From contig NC_066342.1 of NCBI RefSeq assembly GCF_022539315.1, positions 10,971,402 to 11,035,401 of the forward strand: 64,000 nucleotides of DNA, given 5' to 3'. A program made the position numbers and the translations under genes. This document shows positions 22,259-33,382 of this stretch, in pieces. Source of the stretch: Serinus canaria. Taxonomy: Eukaryota > Chordata > Aves > Passeriformes > Fringillidae. Position 1 is the first letter of the stretch. Each line of letters begins with the position of its first letter. Below the pieces are notes generated by a model. The model worked only from the letters and a program-made list of their open reading frames with translations, made no database searches and had not been told where the DNA came from.

Positions 22259-24310
22259 GTATATTGTGGCCGGGGGTAGTTTGTAATTTCACTTACAGAA
22301 TTGTTTTGTATATAATTATAACTAGAGTCTTAAAATTAGAGAGTACCTCTATCCAAAGCGATGCTGAATAGCCTTGGTCCCAGGCTTTTAATAAGTATAC
22401 TGGATCCATGGGAGAACCTTCTGAAATAAAAAATTTAAACCTATCCACTGTAGTAATTCACAAAGATCAAGTATATGAATAGCAAGAGTAGCAAGAACGA
22501 GAACTGTAGACACTTCAAGGGATCAGAGGAGAAGAAATCAAAGTAGAATGTCTGGTGGTCAATGGGACAGCTCATGAGAGACCAAATGCAATTAGTGTCT
22601 CAACCTCTCCCATATACAAACACCAAGAAGTTTGTGATAGCCCAAGTGAATCAGACTGTTAGTATAATTTCACCTTAATACAGCCTGTAGAAGTGACTTG
22701 CCTTTAGGCTCATGATGCTCTTGAGATCTCATTTAAATTTAAAATAGATACTACACTTTTTACAACAGCAAGACCTTATACAACTCACACTAGTACTCAA
22801 ATAGTTCAGACTCAACCCAAACTTGAACCTGAAGTGTATAAAATAAGCCTATACGTAGTGAAGAATGTAGGTGAACAACAACTGTTGTTCAATCCAGAAT
22901 AATCTCTCAAACGTGTTGAGTTGCTAATGCAAATTAACATCTCAGAAATCCAACCAGCCTGCTCCTCTTTCCTAAGAACATCCTTTGAGGGCTGGACAAT
23001 GTAGTTACAAAGACAAGTATACCTCAAGAGCAGAATAAGAAAAGATCTAACTGAGATATTAAAAACAAGATTGAGAGTTTTAAATGAAATTGATTCAAAA
23101 ATACTGATGAATAAGCTTGCTACTGCAGCAAGTAGCCTAGCAAAAGTGAAGCAGCCTTTACAGTCATCTCTATTAGCACTAAATCTAGCCAGTAGCAGAT
23201 TTCAAAAGTACTGCCAAAGTAAAAAAACAGCTAAAGACCAAGACCACAAGCTAATAGTAGAAGCGCTTAGTACAGTTCAAAATAATGTGTCTTTAGCTTT
23301 CAGTTGTATACAAGCACAGTTACAGATGCAAACAGCAGCTGTGATCATACAAAAAGAGAGTGAAAGTAATTTTCCAGCTGAAATTCAAAAAGTTGTCAAA
23401 GATAATGCAATTGATTTTGAAAAGATGTTTCACTCCTAGTAAACTATAGTAAATTTCACCTATGATCCTGCTTCTAATGTAGCCACTGCCTTTGGGCCTA
23501 CCATATGTAATGCCACTGTTTACATTATCCACCCCATCATTGCACTAAGATTAAATCATAAAAAAACAGTGCTCTACCCTTCAGAACATAAAGTGTAATC
23601 TCGAAAAGTAAATAAAAAGTAGCAAACAGTAAACTTCGAATCCTGCATTACTAGAAAACAACTAGGATTCATTTGTGAAAGCAATACTATTAATGCCCAA
23701 GATGTGTGTCTAAACACTGAACAAATTATTTGCCACTTTTAAATTCATCCAGTCACTGATCAGAAAACTGTGTTTGTATATACTAGTAAAAGTTGTGTGT
23801 GCTTGAGAACTGCTTGTGCTACAGTAAAAATTAATAACAACTATGTTATTTTGTCTTGTAGAAATCATGCTAATGTTTGTATTTGTAATTTTGTTAAGAT
23901 TATCGAATGTAATTTTTCGTACTTAGCCCCAGTGACATCCCACCAGTTGATTAAAACCAATTACATAATGTATCACAGACTATCACCTACTCCTATTAAG
24001 ATAGACCTTACATTAGTAAAACAATTAATTAAACACCAAGACCTACTGGAGATCTTGAAGGAAATCCAAGAAAACAGAAAAAACCCCATCGTATCCAACG
24101 TGATACAAAATAAATAACCAGAATTCTGCAAACAATAAAACAAAATGCAGATCCTCACTAATAAGATATGATCTTTGAGTAGTCACCAACTTCAGATAGA
24201 ATCTTTAATAAGTTGTGTCATCCCACTGTAGTTTTGTTAATATTAGTTAGAATAAGTTTAAAATTATCCATTATATTGCTAATTTAGAATTAGAAAATAC
24301 TACAGCGAGT
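22258..24310 (+). pseudogene. env: ERV-B env region (unusual, broken)
   Basis: A long region between integrase and the 3' polypurine tract encodes many potential N-glycosylation sites and a long helical segment (open frame 23,071-23,439). A cysteine-rich block follows (about 23,790-23,900, with CVCLRTAC and VCICNF), and then a hydrophobic stretch near 24,205-24,290 that could be the membrane anchor. Several stops break it. I could not find the usual gammaretroviral CX6CC motif or the classical immunosuppressive-type helix. Position and features argue for env; the lineage is unclear. Confidence 0.6.
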
Positions 24311-24404
24311 AGCTGTGTTAACCTCCTTATCAAACGTCCATAGTAAATCATTAGGAAACACTTATTGTAGTAAAGATTTGCATTAAGTAAAAGAATTTAC
24401 TTAT

Positions 24405-24424
24405 TTTCTAAGAAAAGAAGGAAA
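24405..24424 (+). promoter_or_regulatory. ERV-B polypurine tract
   Basis: An uninterrupted A/G run (AAGAAAAGAAGGAAA) lies directly before the 3' LTR, the expected place for the plus-strand primer. Confidence 0.7.
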
Positions 24425-24887
24425 CAAGACAAAGTAGAAATTTTCCAGAGTAGAAATCCATTTAAATTTAAGTGAAATGTACATCTCTGAGTAAAGTCTA
24501 GTTCAAAAACATAGCTGTTTAGTCTGACTGCCTGTTCTCATAAAATCCTAAGCTCAAAGAAACTACTTCAGCCGAAAGACAGAGATGAGGGGGAGAAAGA
24601 CAGAGAAACTGCTGTGAGAGCAAGTCAACCTGACCTAAGAATTCTTTCTGATAAAGAAGAATTAGCAGCAAATGTCACACAAATTTTTTTTTAAATGAAT
24701 ATGTATGAACCTATTGTGAAATTGCATGCATATGTATTTGAGAGGGGGATAAAAAGAGATCTGGAGTTCTTAGAAGTACGCATGTCTTTTAAAGAAAGTA
24801 ATCTCCACATGTGTCCAGTGCTGTAATAAGCATTCCAGCTTTACAACTTTCACAAAGTTGTGGAGTTTTGTTTGCCTCCACAAAACA
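24425..24887 (+). mobile_element. ERV-B 3' LTR
   Basis: Pairs with 15,540-16,004 over its full length and ends CCACAAAACA. Its first two bases are CA instead of the TG seen in the 5' LTR. The poly(A) signal has changed to AATAAG (near 24,825). The target duplication ATCC follows at 24,888-24,891. Confidence 0.93.
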
Positions 24888-24955
24888 ATCCCTTTGAGTT
24901 CTGCTTCCAAGTAGTTTATGAAGATGTTTGATATGCTAAGGTCTGAACAGCAGGT
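24888..24955 (-). mobile_element. CR1 LINE piece 4
   Basis: ATCCCTTTGAGTTCTGCTTCC and AAGTAGTTTATGAAGATGTT continue the CR1 ORF2 sequence from 15,539 on the other side of ERV-B. It is cut by the ERVL LTR at 24,956. Confidence 0.75.
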
Positions 24956-26040
24956 TGTGTTGGTTTTGCAAGGCCTGGTATTCAGTAGGGGGGTAGGGGG
25001 GACACAAGGAGTTGCCTTCTGTGAGAAGCTGCTAGAAGCTTCCACCATGTCCAGCAGAGCCAATCCTTGATGGCTCTGAAGATGGGCATGCTGCTAGCCA
25101 AGCCTGGGCCAGTTAGAGATGATGGTAATGCCTCTGTGATAACATATTTAAGAAGAAAATCAAGACAAAGTGGGGGTGCAATTTGAATTCCAGCTAGAGA
25201 AGAGGAGGAGGTGAGAACATGTGAGGTAAACAACATGGAGACACCAAGGTCAGTGAAGAAGGACAGGGAGGAGGTGCTCCAGGTGCCAGAGCTGAGATTC
25301 CTCTGCAGGCCATGGTGCAGACCATGGTGAAGCAGGCTGTCCCCCTACAGCCCATGGAGGTCCATGGGAGATGCAGAGATCCACCCACAGCCCGTGGGGG
25401 AGGTGCTCACGCCGAAGCAGGTGGATGCCTGGAAGAGGCTGTGATCCAGTGGGAGACCTGGTGGAGCGTGGGGGCCCCTGCTTCCAGGCTGGAGCAGACT
25501 ATTTTTAGAGCACTGCACCCCATGGAAGAGTGACCCAGGCCGCAGCAGTTTTGGGAGGATTATTTGCCTGTGGGAGGGGCTCACGTTACAGCAGTTTTGG
25601 GAGGACTGCTGCTTGTGAGATTGGAACCACATTGGAGTCCACGAAAAATTGTCTCCTGTGGGAAGGGACCCCACGGCGTAGCAGGGGAAGGACTTTGCTC
25701 CCTGAACAGTGGAAGATAATCTTGGGTGATGAAGTGACCAAAACCCCCATGCCCTGTCTCCATGCACTGTTGGTGGGAAGGAGGGAGGGGTTATGGGACA
25801 AAAGGTGTTTTTAAGGGCTTATTTTACGTCTCATTATCCTCCTCTGATTTTGTTAGCAATAAATTCATTTTGTATTTCTAAGCTAAGCCTGTTTTGTCCT
25901 TGGAGTGTTTTCTCCCCGTCCTTATCTCAACTCATGAACCTTTCATTAAATTTTTCTCTCCTCTGCCCAGCTATGGCAGGGGAGGGTGAGCGAGCAACTT
26001 TCATGCGTGTCTTCTATTTGGCCAGTGTCAAACCACAACA
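24956..26040 (+). mobile_element. ERVL-type solo LTR, complete
   Basis: A 1,085-bp LTR runs from TGTGTTGGTTTTGCAAGG to AAACCACAACA. Flanks are CAGGT and CAGGC (5 bp, one mismatch). TATTTAAG near 25,144 and AATAAA near 25,858 are present. Related copies occur at 9,388-10,178 (minus) and 43,815-45,222. Confidence 0.85.
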
Positions 26041-26759
26041 CAGGCCTAAGCCTGAGTTGACTTACAAGATGAATCTTGAGCATGAAGCTATTAATACCAT
26101 CAAGTTTCTTCAGTTAAAAATAGATGATTAAAACATTTATATTAGTTCTTCTTAATGCCAAACTAGCTGGTGTAGAGATGTTTGTATAACCCTGTGTAGG
26201 ATATATCAAGAAATGCTTTCAACAAATATCCCTAAAGACTTGTTAGAATATTTTAGGGTTTAGGCTCTGGCCAAGCCCTGGCCCCAGCTGGTTGGGAAGT
26301 GGGCCATCAGAACCAGATGTTTTCTGCACAAAAAGGTAAACAAGTCATTTGGACTTGTCAGTTTGGTCCTATAAAAGCTGGACCCCTTTTTTGGGTGAAC
26401 TGGAGACCTCACCTACAGGTGGACGCACTGTGTAGGATTTTCCCAATTGCTGGGAAGGGTTGTCCAGGTCCTTGCTGCAAAACAGGGCTCCCCAGCAACT
26501 GCAGACTCTGGATGATGGTAAAGTATTTAAGCAATTGGTAATGTATCTTTCTCAGTCACTATTCTCTCTGTCTCTCATATAGTAAAGATTAGATGCATTA
26601 CCTTGCTTATTTTTACTTGTTGCTAAAGCCAAGTGAGTAATAAGCTTATTCTTTTACCAAATCAATCTTTTTACCTCTGTTTTGCCTCAATATTAATAGT
26701 AAAATAAGACCATTCTTCCTATTGGTGTCTGCGTCCATTCTATTGACCCCATTGATTGG
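26041..26759 (+). mobile_element. LTR-like sequence with TATA box
   Basis: After a short unclassified stretch, about 26,260-26,720 has LTR texture with TATA box CCTATAAAAGC near 26,370 and pyrimidine-rich 3' sequence. Borders are not fixed. It separates two CR1 pieces, so it is an insertion. Confidence 0.45.
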
Positions 26760-26885
26760 CAAAACTATGTTGAAGAGCACTAGCCCTAAGATGGATCCCT
26801 GCAGAACCCCACCAGTGATCTGTTGCTAGCCTGATGTCACCCCATTCACTATAACCCTTTGTGCCTGATGTGTGAGCCAGTTGCT
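26760..26885 (-). mobile_element. CR1 LINE piece 5
   Basis: GTTGAAGAGCACTAGCCC and the following bases match CR1 ORF2 (minus). The piece ends in GTTGCT (26,880-26,885), the target of the next LTR. Confidence 0.85.
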
Positions 26886-27597
26886 TGTCGGAACTCAAGA
26901 CATCCCTCTGGGAGTCTGGAGTTACCTAGGACCCTTGCCAGGGGGCTCAGAGACCCTGGCACACAGCCCAAGAACACCATCGAGTTCGAGTGCGGGCCAT
27001 AGAACAGCTTAGCACCTTTGCATGAGGAGACAGAGGCCACAGCAGTTTAGATGGTATAGGGATAAAGTATTCACAGAGTGTAAATGTAGGTTTTAAGATT
27101 TTTAGTATAGGAGTTTCTGGTGACAAGATGGAGAGATTTAGGCGTGTCTAGCCTTTCTTCTTCTTCTTCTCTACCTCCATCTTGTGTGGTGATGTTAGCA
27201 CTTTTAGATTAGTCTAGAGTAGAAACTCACTGTCTAGCATAAATGATAAGTATTAGAAAATAACTGTAAATATTGTACATGTAGTTTGTAGTATATAAAG
27301 ATAACACCGCCCTGGGAGAGGGCGGAGTGCCTCTGACTGTCCTGCCGAACAGATCTCGGCTAAACAAAGAGAAAGAATTTTATAGATAAGATGTAATAAA
27401 TAACCTTGAGACCGAAAAATGAAGAGCCCTGACTCTTTCTTCAAGTACCGGGCTGAGAAAAGAAACTTTTGAACTTTTTCAGGGTCACTCTGACCGGCTA
27501 GAGAGAGAGAGACCCCGGCAACTGGCAGTCCCTGAGTGAGCCGAAGAAAAAGTGCCTAAGCGTGTGTGGAGACAGAAACAAACAGCCAGACTCCACA
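26886..27597 (+). mobile_element. ERVK-type solo LTR inside CR1 (712 bp)
   Basis: Runs from TGTCGGAACTC to AGACTCCACA with exact 6-bp duplication GTTGCT (26,880-26,885 and 27,598-27,603). TATA box TATATAAAG near 27,293 and AATAAATAA near 27,395 are correctly ordered. A (CTT)n run sits near 27,157-27,171. Confidence 0.92.
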
Positions 27598-29057
27598 GTT
27601 GCTCACCCATTGCATGGTGTGTTTATCCAGCTGTGTGCTGGATGTTTTGTCCAGAAGGATCCTGGGAGAGACAGTATCAAAAGCTTTGTTGAAGTCCCAA
27701 AGGACTACATCAACTAGCTCCCCTTGATTAACTAAATGGGTAACACTGTTTTAAAAGGAAATTAAGTTTGTCAAGCCGGACTTCCCCCTCATGAAACCGC
27801 ACTCGCTGTGACCAATGATGGCATTGTCCTTCAGGTGTTTTTCAGTGCTTTCCCGAATAATCTTCTCTATAATTTTACTATGCAATGAAATGAGACTGAC
27901 AGGCCTGTAGTTTTCAAGATCATCCTTCTTGCCCTTCTTGAAAATTGGGACAATATTTGCTAGCTTCCAGTCAACTGGGACCTCTCCAGATTCCCAAGAC
28001 TATTCCAAAATTATTGAGAGAGTCCTAGTGATGAGATCAGCCAACTCCTTCAGTACTCCTAGATGAATCCCATCAGGCCCTATAGACTTATAGGGATCCA
28101 GCTGGAGCAGCAGATCCCGTACAAGTTCAGGATCACCTGGGAGTTTATCATTCTTACAGCCATGGTCTTCCAGCTCAGGGCACTGGGACCCCCCTAGCCC
28201 ATCATCAGTGTTGGAGACCAAGGTGAAGAAGAAAGCATTGAACATTTCTGGCTTGTTCATGTCCCTGTTTGTGAGGTGACCATACTCATCCTGTAATGGG
28301 CCGATGTTATTTCTGCACTGCCTTTTGCTACTGACATATTTTTAAAAGCTCTTTTTATTGCCTCCCACAGTTCTGCCCACCTCAAACTTCAACTGAGCTT
28401 TGGCTGCATGAATTTTCTCCCTACAGTGGCAAGTAGCATCTCTGTATTCTTCCCATGTCACCTGACCTTGCTTCTACTTGGCATACACCTTCCTTTTTTG
28501 CCTTAGCTAAGCCAAGATGGTCTTCTGCCTCAGCTGCTTGACTTCCAACATTTTGGAATTGCCTGCCTCTGTGCTCTTAGGAGTTGGTGCTTAAGAAGTA
28601 ACCAGCCCTGATGGACCCCAGAATCTTCAACAGCATTTTCCCAGGGAACCTTGCTTGCTAGTTCCCTGAGCAGCTTGAAGTCTGCTCTCTTTGTGTCCAG
28701 GACTGGAGTTTTGCTAGCACTTTTCCTCGTCTCACCAGAGATTTTAAACTTGATTGCTTTGTGGTCACTGTGGCCCAGATGGCCACCAATCGCCACTTTA
28801 CTCACGGGCCCCTCTCTGTTAACAAGCAACAAATGAAGGAAGGCACCTTTCCTAGTAGTTCCTCTTAGCACCTGTACCATGATGTCATCCAGGTGTTTTA
28901 GGAATCTCCTGGACCTGTTTGTGCCAGCTGTGTGGTGTTCCCAGTCAACATATGGCAAGTTGAAGTCTCCCATAAGGACAAGGGTGGTTGATTTAGAGGC
29001 GTCCCTTTGTTCCTTAAAGAATAATTCATTGTCCTGGCTGGGTGGCCTATAGTAGAC
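27598..29057 (-). mobile_element. CR1 LINE piece 6: reverse transcriptase and endonuclease part
   Basis: Minus-strand frames encode CR1 ORF2. Endonuclease motifs GDFNLPYVDWEHH and GHSDHKAI lie at about 28,750-28,990, and RT start motifs LDPYKSIGPDGIHLGVLKEL at 28,030-28,100. Active CR1 proteins nick DNA and reverse-transcribe their own RNA. Frameshifts separate the segments, so it is dead. The left end joins to piece 5 across the ERVK LTR; the right end meets the LTR at 29,058. Confidence 0.92.
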
Positions 29058-29387
29058 TGTTGGGATACACAAGACAGATGATGGACTTTGGACCTGGTTA
29101 GCATAAGAGATTTGATAACAGGATGTCTTGGCAAGAACAAACAGCTTTGAAGATTGCAAGAAGATTAAATCAGACTGACACCGGAAAATTACATCAACTT
29201 CTGCAAGCAAGAGATGTTTAAAATGTATAAGTTTGTTTATGTGATGTTTAACCCAATCATTGTAGTAAAACATTACCAGTCTTCCTAGAATAAGTATATA
29301 AGCAGTTGTACTTCACAATAAATTTGGATTCATTGACCATCTCACGGAGTCCCATCTTGGAGTCCCTGTCTCTCTTCATTGCCAATA
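29058..29387 (+). mobile_element. Solo LTR inside CR1 endonuclease region
   Basis: A block of about 330 bp starting TGTTGGGATACAC is flanked by GTAGAC on both sides (29,052-29,057 and 29,388-29,393; the match extends to ATAGTAGAC, so borders may slide by three bases). It contains TATATAAG near 29,295 and AATAAA near 29,319. Confidence 0.8.
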
Positions 29388-29490
29388 GTAGACTTCCACG
29401 ATAACATCCACTTTGTTTGTCCCTTAATCCTTACCCAGAGACTCTCAACTGTGCCACTGCCAACTGTAATTGTTAACTCCCCACCCCTCC
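29388..29490 (-). mobile_element. CR1 LINE piece 7 (most 5' part)
   Basis: GATAACATCCACTTTGTTTG and following bases continue the CR1 endonuclease region after the LTR. CR1 similarity fades at about 29,490, giving the 5' truncation point. Confidence 0.75.
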
Positions 29491-29499
29491 CCCCCCAGC

Positions 29500-29917
29500 C
29501 ACACTATGATCTAAGAAATGCTCTTTAGGACTCAGCCTTGACAAATAGCTCTGTGGCTGAGCTCCTCTTGATCTTATCAGAGACACTGTCTGCTCCAGGA
29601 ACTTGTGCTGTCTAATGAGCTCCCGGTTTTAAACTAACAGCCTTGGAAATTTTTTTTTTGCCTGAATAATGTTACCAAACAAGTTATATTTCTTTAAAAG
29701 GGAGTCTATGCAGTGGTGGGGGAAGATGTTAGAAAATTCTTTTAACTATAGCACAAATGTGTATGATCCCTATCTCCATGGTTAATGCTTAGTTTGGCAC
29801 CATGCAGGGCTTAGTACAAATGCCAGAGATTATGTGGCCTTGTGTTAACTCCCTACATTTATGACTAGCTAATGCTTCCTTGTTTACTTATATTAGTGAT
29901 TAATATGTACTAGCAGA
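29500..29917. repeat. Dispersed repeat, inverted partner at 35,386-35,480
   Basis: About 90 bp near 29,665-29,755 (AACAAGTTATATTTC; GATGTTAGAAAATTCTTTTA) occur again in reverse orientation near 35,386-35,475, at roughly 80% identity by eye. The family is not recognised. No gene. Confidence 0.55.
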
Positions 29918-30352
29918 TGTCTTAGTTTTGAGAACAGTGATGGAGTGCCAGAGCAAAGAATGATAAGAGAAGTGCATCATAACCTGACCACATATTTGAG
30001 ATACTCTCAAGAAAAGAAGATTCATCAAAAAGATCCAGGACCATTAAAGGGATTTTGAGGAATGGGATGTTTCCAAATGACCACCAAAGACCCTCCAAAG
30101 ACCCCCTACTCATATCCAAATAAGTTCCCATAAATAATTAGCATATATGCATGTATTCAGGAAATGTAATGAATATGTAATAGAAATGTGATGAATATAT
30201 CTTAGTTTCATTATATAACCATGTCTGTTAGGTTGCTGCTTATGCATGCTTTGAGGAGAAATCCCCATGCATCCAGTGCTGTTAATAAAGTAACATCACC
30301 TTTCTAACCAAACAAATTGGTTGGAGAGTTTATTTCCTGTTTTTCAGTGACA
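29918..30352 (+). mobile_element. ERV-C 5' LTR
   Basis: Probable span from TGTCTTAGTTTTG to TTCAGTGACA, with TATATAACC near 30,212 and AATAAAG near 30,290. The 5' border is less certain than the 3' border. Confidence 0.65.
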
Positions 30353-30357
30353 GCTTC

Positions 30358-30376
30358 TGGCACCCCAGACGGGACA
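30358..30376 (+). promoter_or_regulatory. ERV-C primer-binding site
   Basis: TGGCACCCCAGACGGGACA follows the 5' LTR within a few bases, as expected for a tRNA primer site. The tRNA is not assigned. Confidence 0.65.
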
Positions 30377-30899
30377 AAGTGGCAGCAACTCAGCAGACCA
30401 GAGGACTTGTTAACACTCCAGCACACACCAAAGTATTTTTCAGGAGATCTTCCATTTCACTGGTCTGGTAAGTAGACCACACTTCTCGTTCTGGGACAAA
30501 GAATATGACATTAAATAAGGTACGTTATTTTAAGGTATTTTGCCTGTATGTCACACTGAGAGAAAGTATGCAGTGTGAGGCTGAGAGGTTTATGTAACTG
30601 GTTGCAGGCTTGGGTAAGATCATGTGCTACTACAGGGACACTTGGAGTGCAATCTTGGTTTTGAGAAAGGTTATAAAAGGTTATAAAATGGTTGTAAAAA
30701 GTTTAAAAATGCTTTGAAAGTGTTAAAAGGTTTGTAAAGTGTTAAATTTGGGAGCAGGGCTATCTTGACAGTTCCTGGGATAAGAGATCCCAAAAAGCTC
30801 CCCTTTGTGTTGTGTCCTAACAAAGTGAAAAAGATTGGGGGGACAACCCCTTTATGTGAAAACAACTTGTGAAATATTGTAAACATTGGTGGCTGACAT

Positions 30900-31550
30900 A
30901 TAAGCTTGATGATTTAGAATTGTGGCCTGTTAATGGGACTGTAAATTATAATACCATTTTGCAACTAATGCTGTTTTGTAGAAGGGAAGGCAAGTAGAAT
31001 GAAGCCCCTGATGTTGATTTTTTTGATTTGCAGAATAATCCTGATTTCCAGAAGTAATGTATACATGTGCCTAGAGATCCAATGATTTTACCATTAGAAA
31101 AGGAAGATAAGAAACCACTCAAAAGGTGTTGCTCTGCCTGTAGCATAGGTAAATGTTGTATTAAATACAGACAGACAAACAAGGAGGAGGATGCGGATTT
31201 ATTAGTGTATAAGGGGAGACCAAATAAGAAAGAGGAGAAAGGCAGGGAGCAGATGTGGAAATGGAAGAGGAAACTGACCGTAGTAGTAAAAGTCAGCTCT
31301 GTATCAGGCCATGAAAGTTTTAGCCCATAGCAGGGCAGACAAGGGGGGCACACGTGGGTTGCACAAGCCCCTTACAGCACGCAGTGGGAGCAGAGGGACC
31401 AGTAACTCTTAAAGTGGCATTTTCGGTGTTGGATTTACAAGCTTGGAAATAATTGGCAGGGACTTACTGGGAGGATCCAGAAAAAGTTTCTAAGGTTGTG
31501 GAAACAGTCATTAGGACACAAGATCCTTATTAGACTGATCTGCAGGGGAT
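30900..31550 (+). pseudogene. gag: ERV-C gag remnant
   Basis: KRCCSACSIGKCCIKYRQTN (about 31,120) corresponds to the cysteine-bearing gag segment of ERV-B near 17,600. Further matches occur just before the jump into RT near 31,550. Several stops are present, and the 3' half of gag and protease are deleted. Confidence 0.65.
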
Positions 31551-31559
31551 ACTGGATGC

Positions 31560-32450
31560 TAGGAATGCAGAACCAGTAAAGATCCTTTTAAAGCCAAATG
31601 CTAGACTCGTAAGGCAATACCCTTTGAAATTACAAACTAGGAAAGGACTGGAATCATTAATAGAAACTTTTCGTGAACACAAACTGCTTTTGGAATGCCA
31701 GTCCCATTTTAACACTCCTATTTTGTCAGTAAAGAAGTCACATTCAAATTAACATCAGTACGTACAAGATCTTACGGCTATCCATCAGATAGTCCAGGAA
31801 GTGCACCTGGTGGTAGCCAATCCTTATACTTTATTGACAACTTTGAAGAATTTGGATCAATGGTTCACAGTGTTAGACATAAAGGAGGCCTTCTTTTGCA
31901 TCCATTTGGAAAGTGAAAGCCAAGATCTGTTTGCTTTTGAATGGGAAAGTCCAAAGACTGGGAGAAAGGCTCAATTGACGTGAACTCTGTTACTGCAAGG
32001 ATTCAAAAATAGTCCAATTATTTTTGGTAACCACCTAGCTAAGGAATTAGAAGGATGGCAAAAAGAACATGAAGATGTAACATTGCTGCAGTATGTGGAT
32101 GACATCTTAATAGCTTCCTTGACTGCAAGTGAATATATGGAACTGGCCGTTATTGTGGTAAATTTCTTAGGACAATCTGAATACAAAGTTTCCAGAAAAA
32201 AGACTCAAATTGTAAAACAAGAGGTGTTGTATTTGGGATTTACTATTTCACAAGGACAAAAGCATCTGGGCCAGGAAAGAAAAGAGAAAAGATCTATCAA
32301 ACTCATGAGTCCCTTTCTAAAAGAGAACTGAGAGCATTTCTGGGAATGGTCAGGTGGGGTCGCCTATAGATACTCAACTTTGAGTTGATTGCTAAACTTC
32401 TAGATGAGGCAGTTAATGAAAAGGATGAATGTAAAATAAATGGAGCCACG
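31560..32450 (+). pseudogene. pol: ERV-C reverse transcriptase, N-terminal and palm
   Basis: WFTVLDIKEAFFCIHLESES (about 31,861) holds the first catalytic Asp, FAFEWESPKTGRKAQL follows, and the catalytic box reads YVDD at 32,092-32,103 (LLQYVDDILIA). VKQEVLYLGFTISQGQKHLG belongs to the thumb side. Unlike ERV-B, the tryptophan at FAFEW is intact. Stops at 31,981 and 32,329 and an LTR at 32,450 interrupt it. Confidence 0.85.
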
Positions 32451-32957
32451 GGTGCTAGCTTCTTAGCCGGATAGCTGGTTCCCCGCAGGGTAAACGCCCC
32501 AGGCAAGTGGTCCAAGGCCGAACACCTCAGCCCTCTGGAGGCTGGGGTGCCCTAGGCCAGTCTGCCGCACAGCCGAGACCCCTAGCAAGCCTAGTGATTG
32601 TCAGCTCTTAGTGAAAGTCACCTCTTTTGTGATTTCAGCTCTTAGCTTGCTCGTAGGGGCTGCGGCTGTCCGTGGCTCCTGGAAGGCAGACGAAATGAGA
32701 GAGGAGAAGGCGGCCAAGAGTGTTCCACGATGATTTATTCTGAGGGTCTCGCGAAGGGTCTTGAAGCTGCTCTTCTGGGGAAAATGGGCCCAGACAGCCT
32801 CTTTTATAGGGTTAGGGAAGATTGAAAACTGACCAATTGTAAGGGTTAGGGAAACTAGCCTATGGGGTCACAAAGAGATAAGGAGGACCAGAGTGAGGAC
32901 TCCTGGTACAATTCCTATGACTCAGCAAATACCTATCTCTAAACATCCCTCCACGGA
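32450..32957 (-). mobile_element. Solo LTR in ERV-C pol, antisense
   Basis: RT coding stops at about 32,450 and resumes at about 32,985. The block between reads as an LTR on the minus strand: a TATA box CCTATAAAAGAGG near 32,806 is followed (on that strand) by AATAAATC near 32,735. GGAGCC occurs at both edges and may be the 6-bp duplication, but the termini are not cleanly TG...CA, so borders are approximate. Confidence 0.75.
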
Positions 32958-32984
32958 GCCGTAGCAGGCCCTGCGTCTGCTACA

Positions 32985-33382
32985 GATGAAGTCCTCATCT
33001 GGACTCCTAAATGCAGGAAGGCCTTTCAGGAATTGAAACATGCTTTAATGACTGCCCCTGCATTGGAACTACCAAACTTAGAAAAACCTTTTGAACTGTT
33101 TGTGGATGAAAGTTCTTATTTGGCATTGGGGGCATTGACACAATGGCTGGCATTCTAGAAGAGACCTGTTGTGTACTTTTCTAAACAACTTGATGATGTC
33201 AGCAAAGGATGGACATACTGTTTTAGGACAGTAGTGGCAACAGTCCTCCTAATCCAGGAAGCAAAAAAATTAACCCTGGGACAGCAACTGACTGGTTTTG
33301 TGCCCCATAGTTACAACGGCATTGGAACAAAAAGGAGGACACTGGTTATCACCAATCAGGATGTTAAAATATCAGTCAGTAT
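32985..33382 (+). pseudogene. pol: ERV-C RT connection region
   Basis: ALMTAPALELPNLEKPFELF and PVVYFSKQLDDVSKGW match the RT connection seen in ERV-B. The region is open from 33,171. It is interrupted at about 33,383 by another LTR. Confidence 0.8.

Larger units (their letters stand above)
15540..24887 (+). mobile_element. ERV-B: complete 9.35-kb gammaretrovirus-like provirus
   Basis: Two LTRs (465 and 463 bp) of the same family enclose gag, pro, RT, RNase H, integrase and an env region. The 4-bp duplication ATCC flanks the element (15,536-15,539 and 24,888-24,891), as for gammaretrovirus-like viruses, and the host CR1 reads on across it. By eye, the LTRs differ by about a dozen substitutions and a few short indels. 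The internal genes carry many stops, mostly at tryptophan positions (see findings). No gene can be functional. Confidence 0.93.

Noticed and set aside
28900..29273. N-terminal part of a 247-codon minus-strand frame taken as one protein
   Set aside because: Bases above 29,057 belong to an inserted LTR; only the lower part is CR1 endonuclease.
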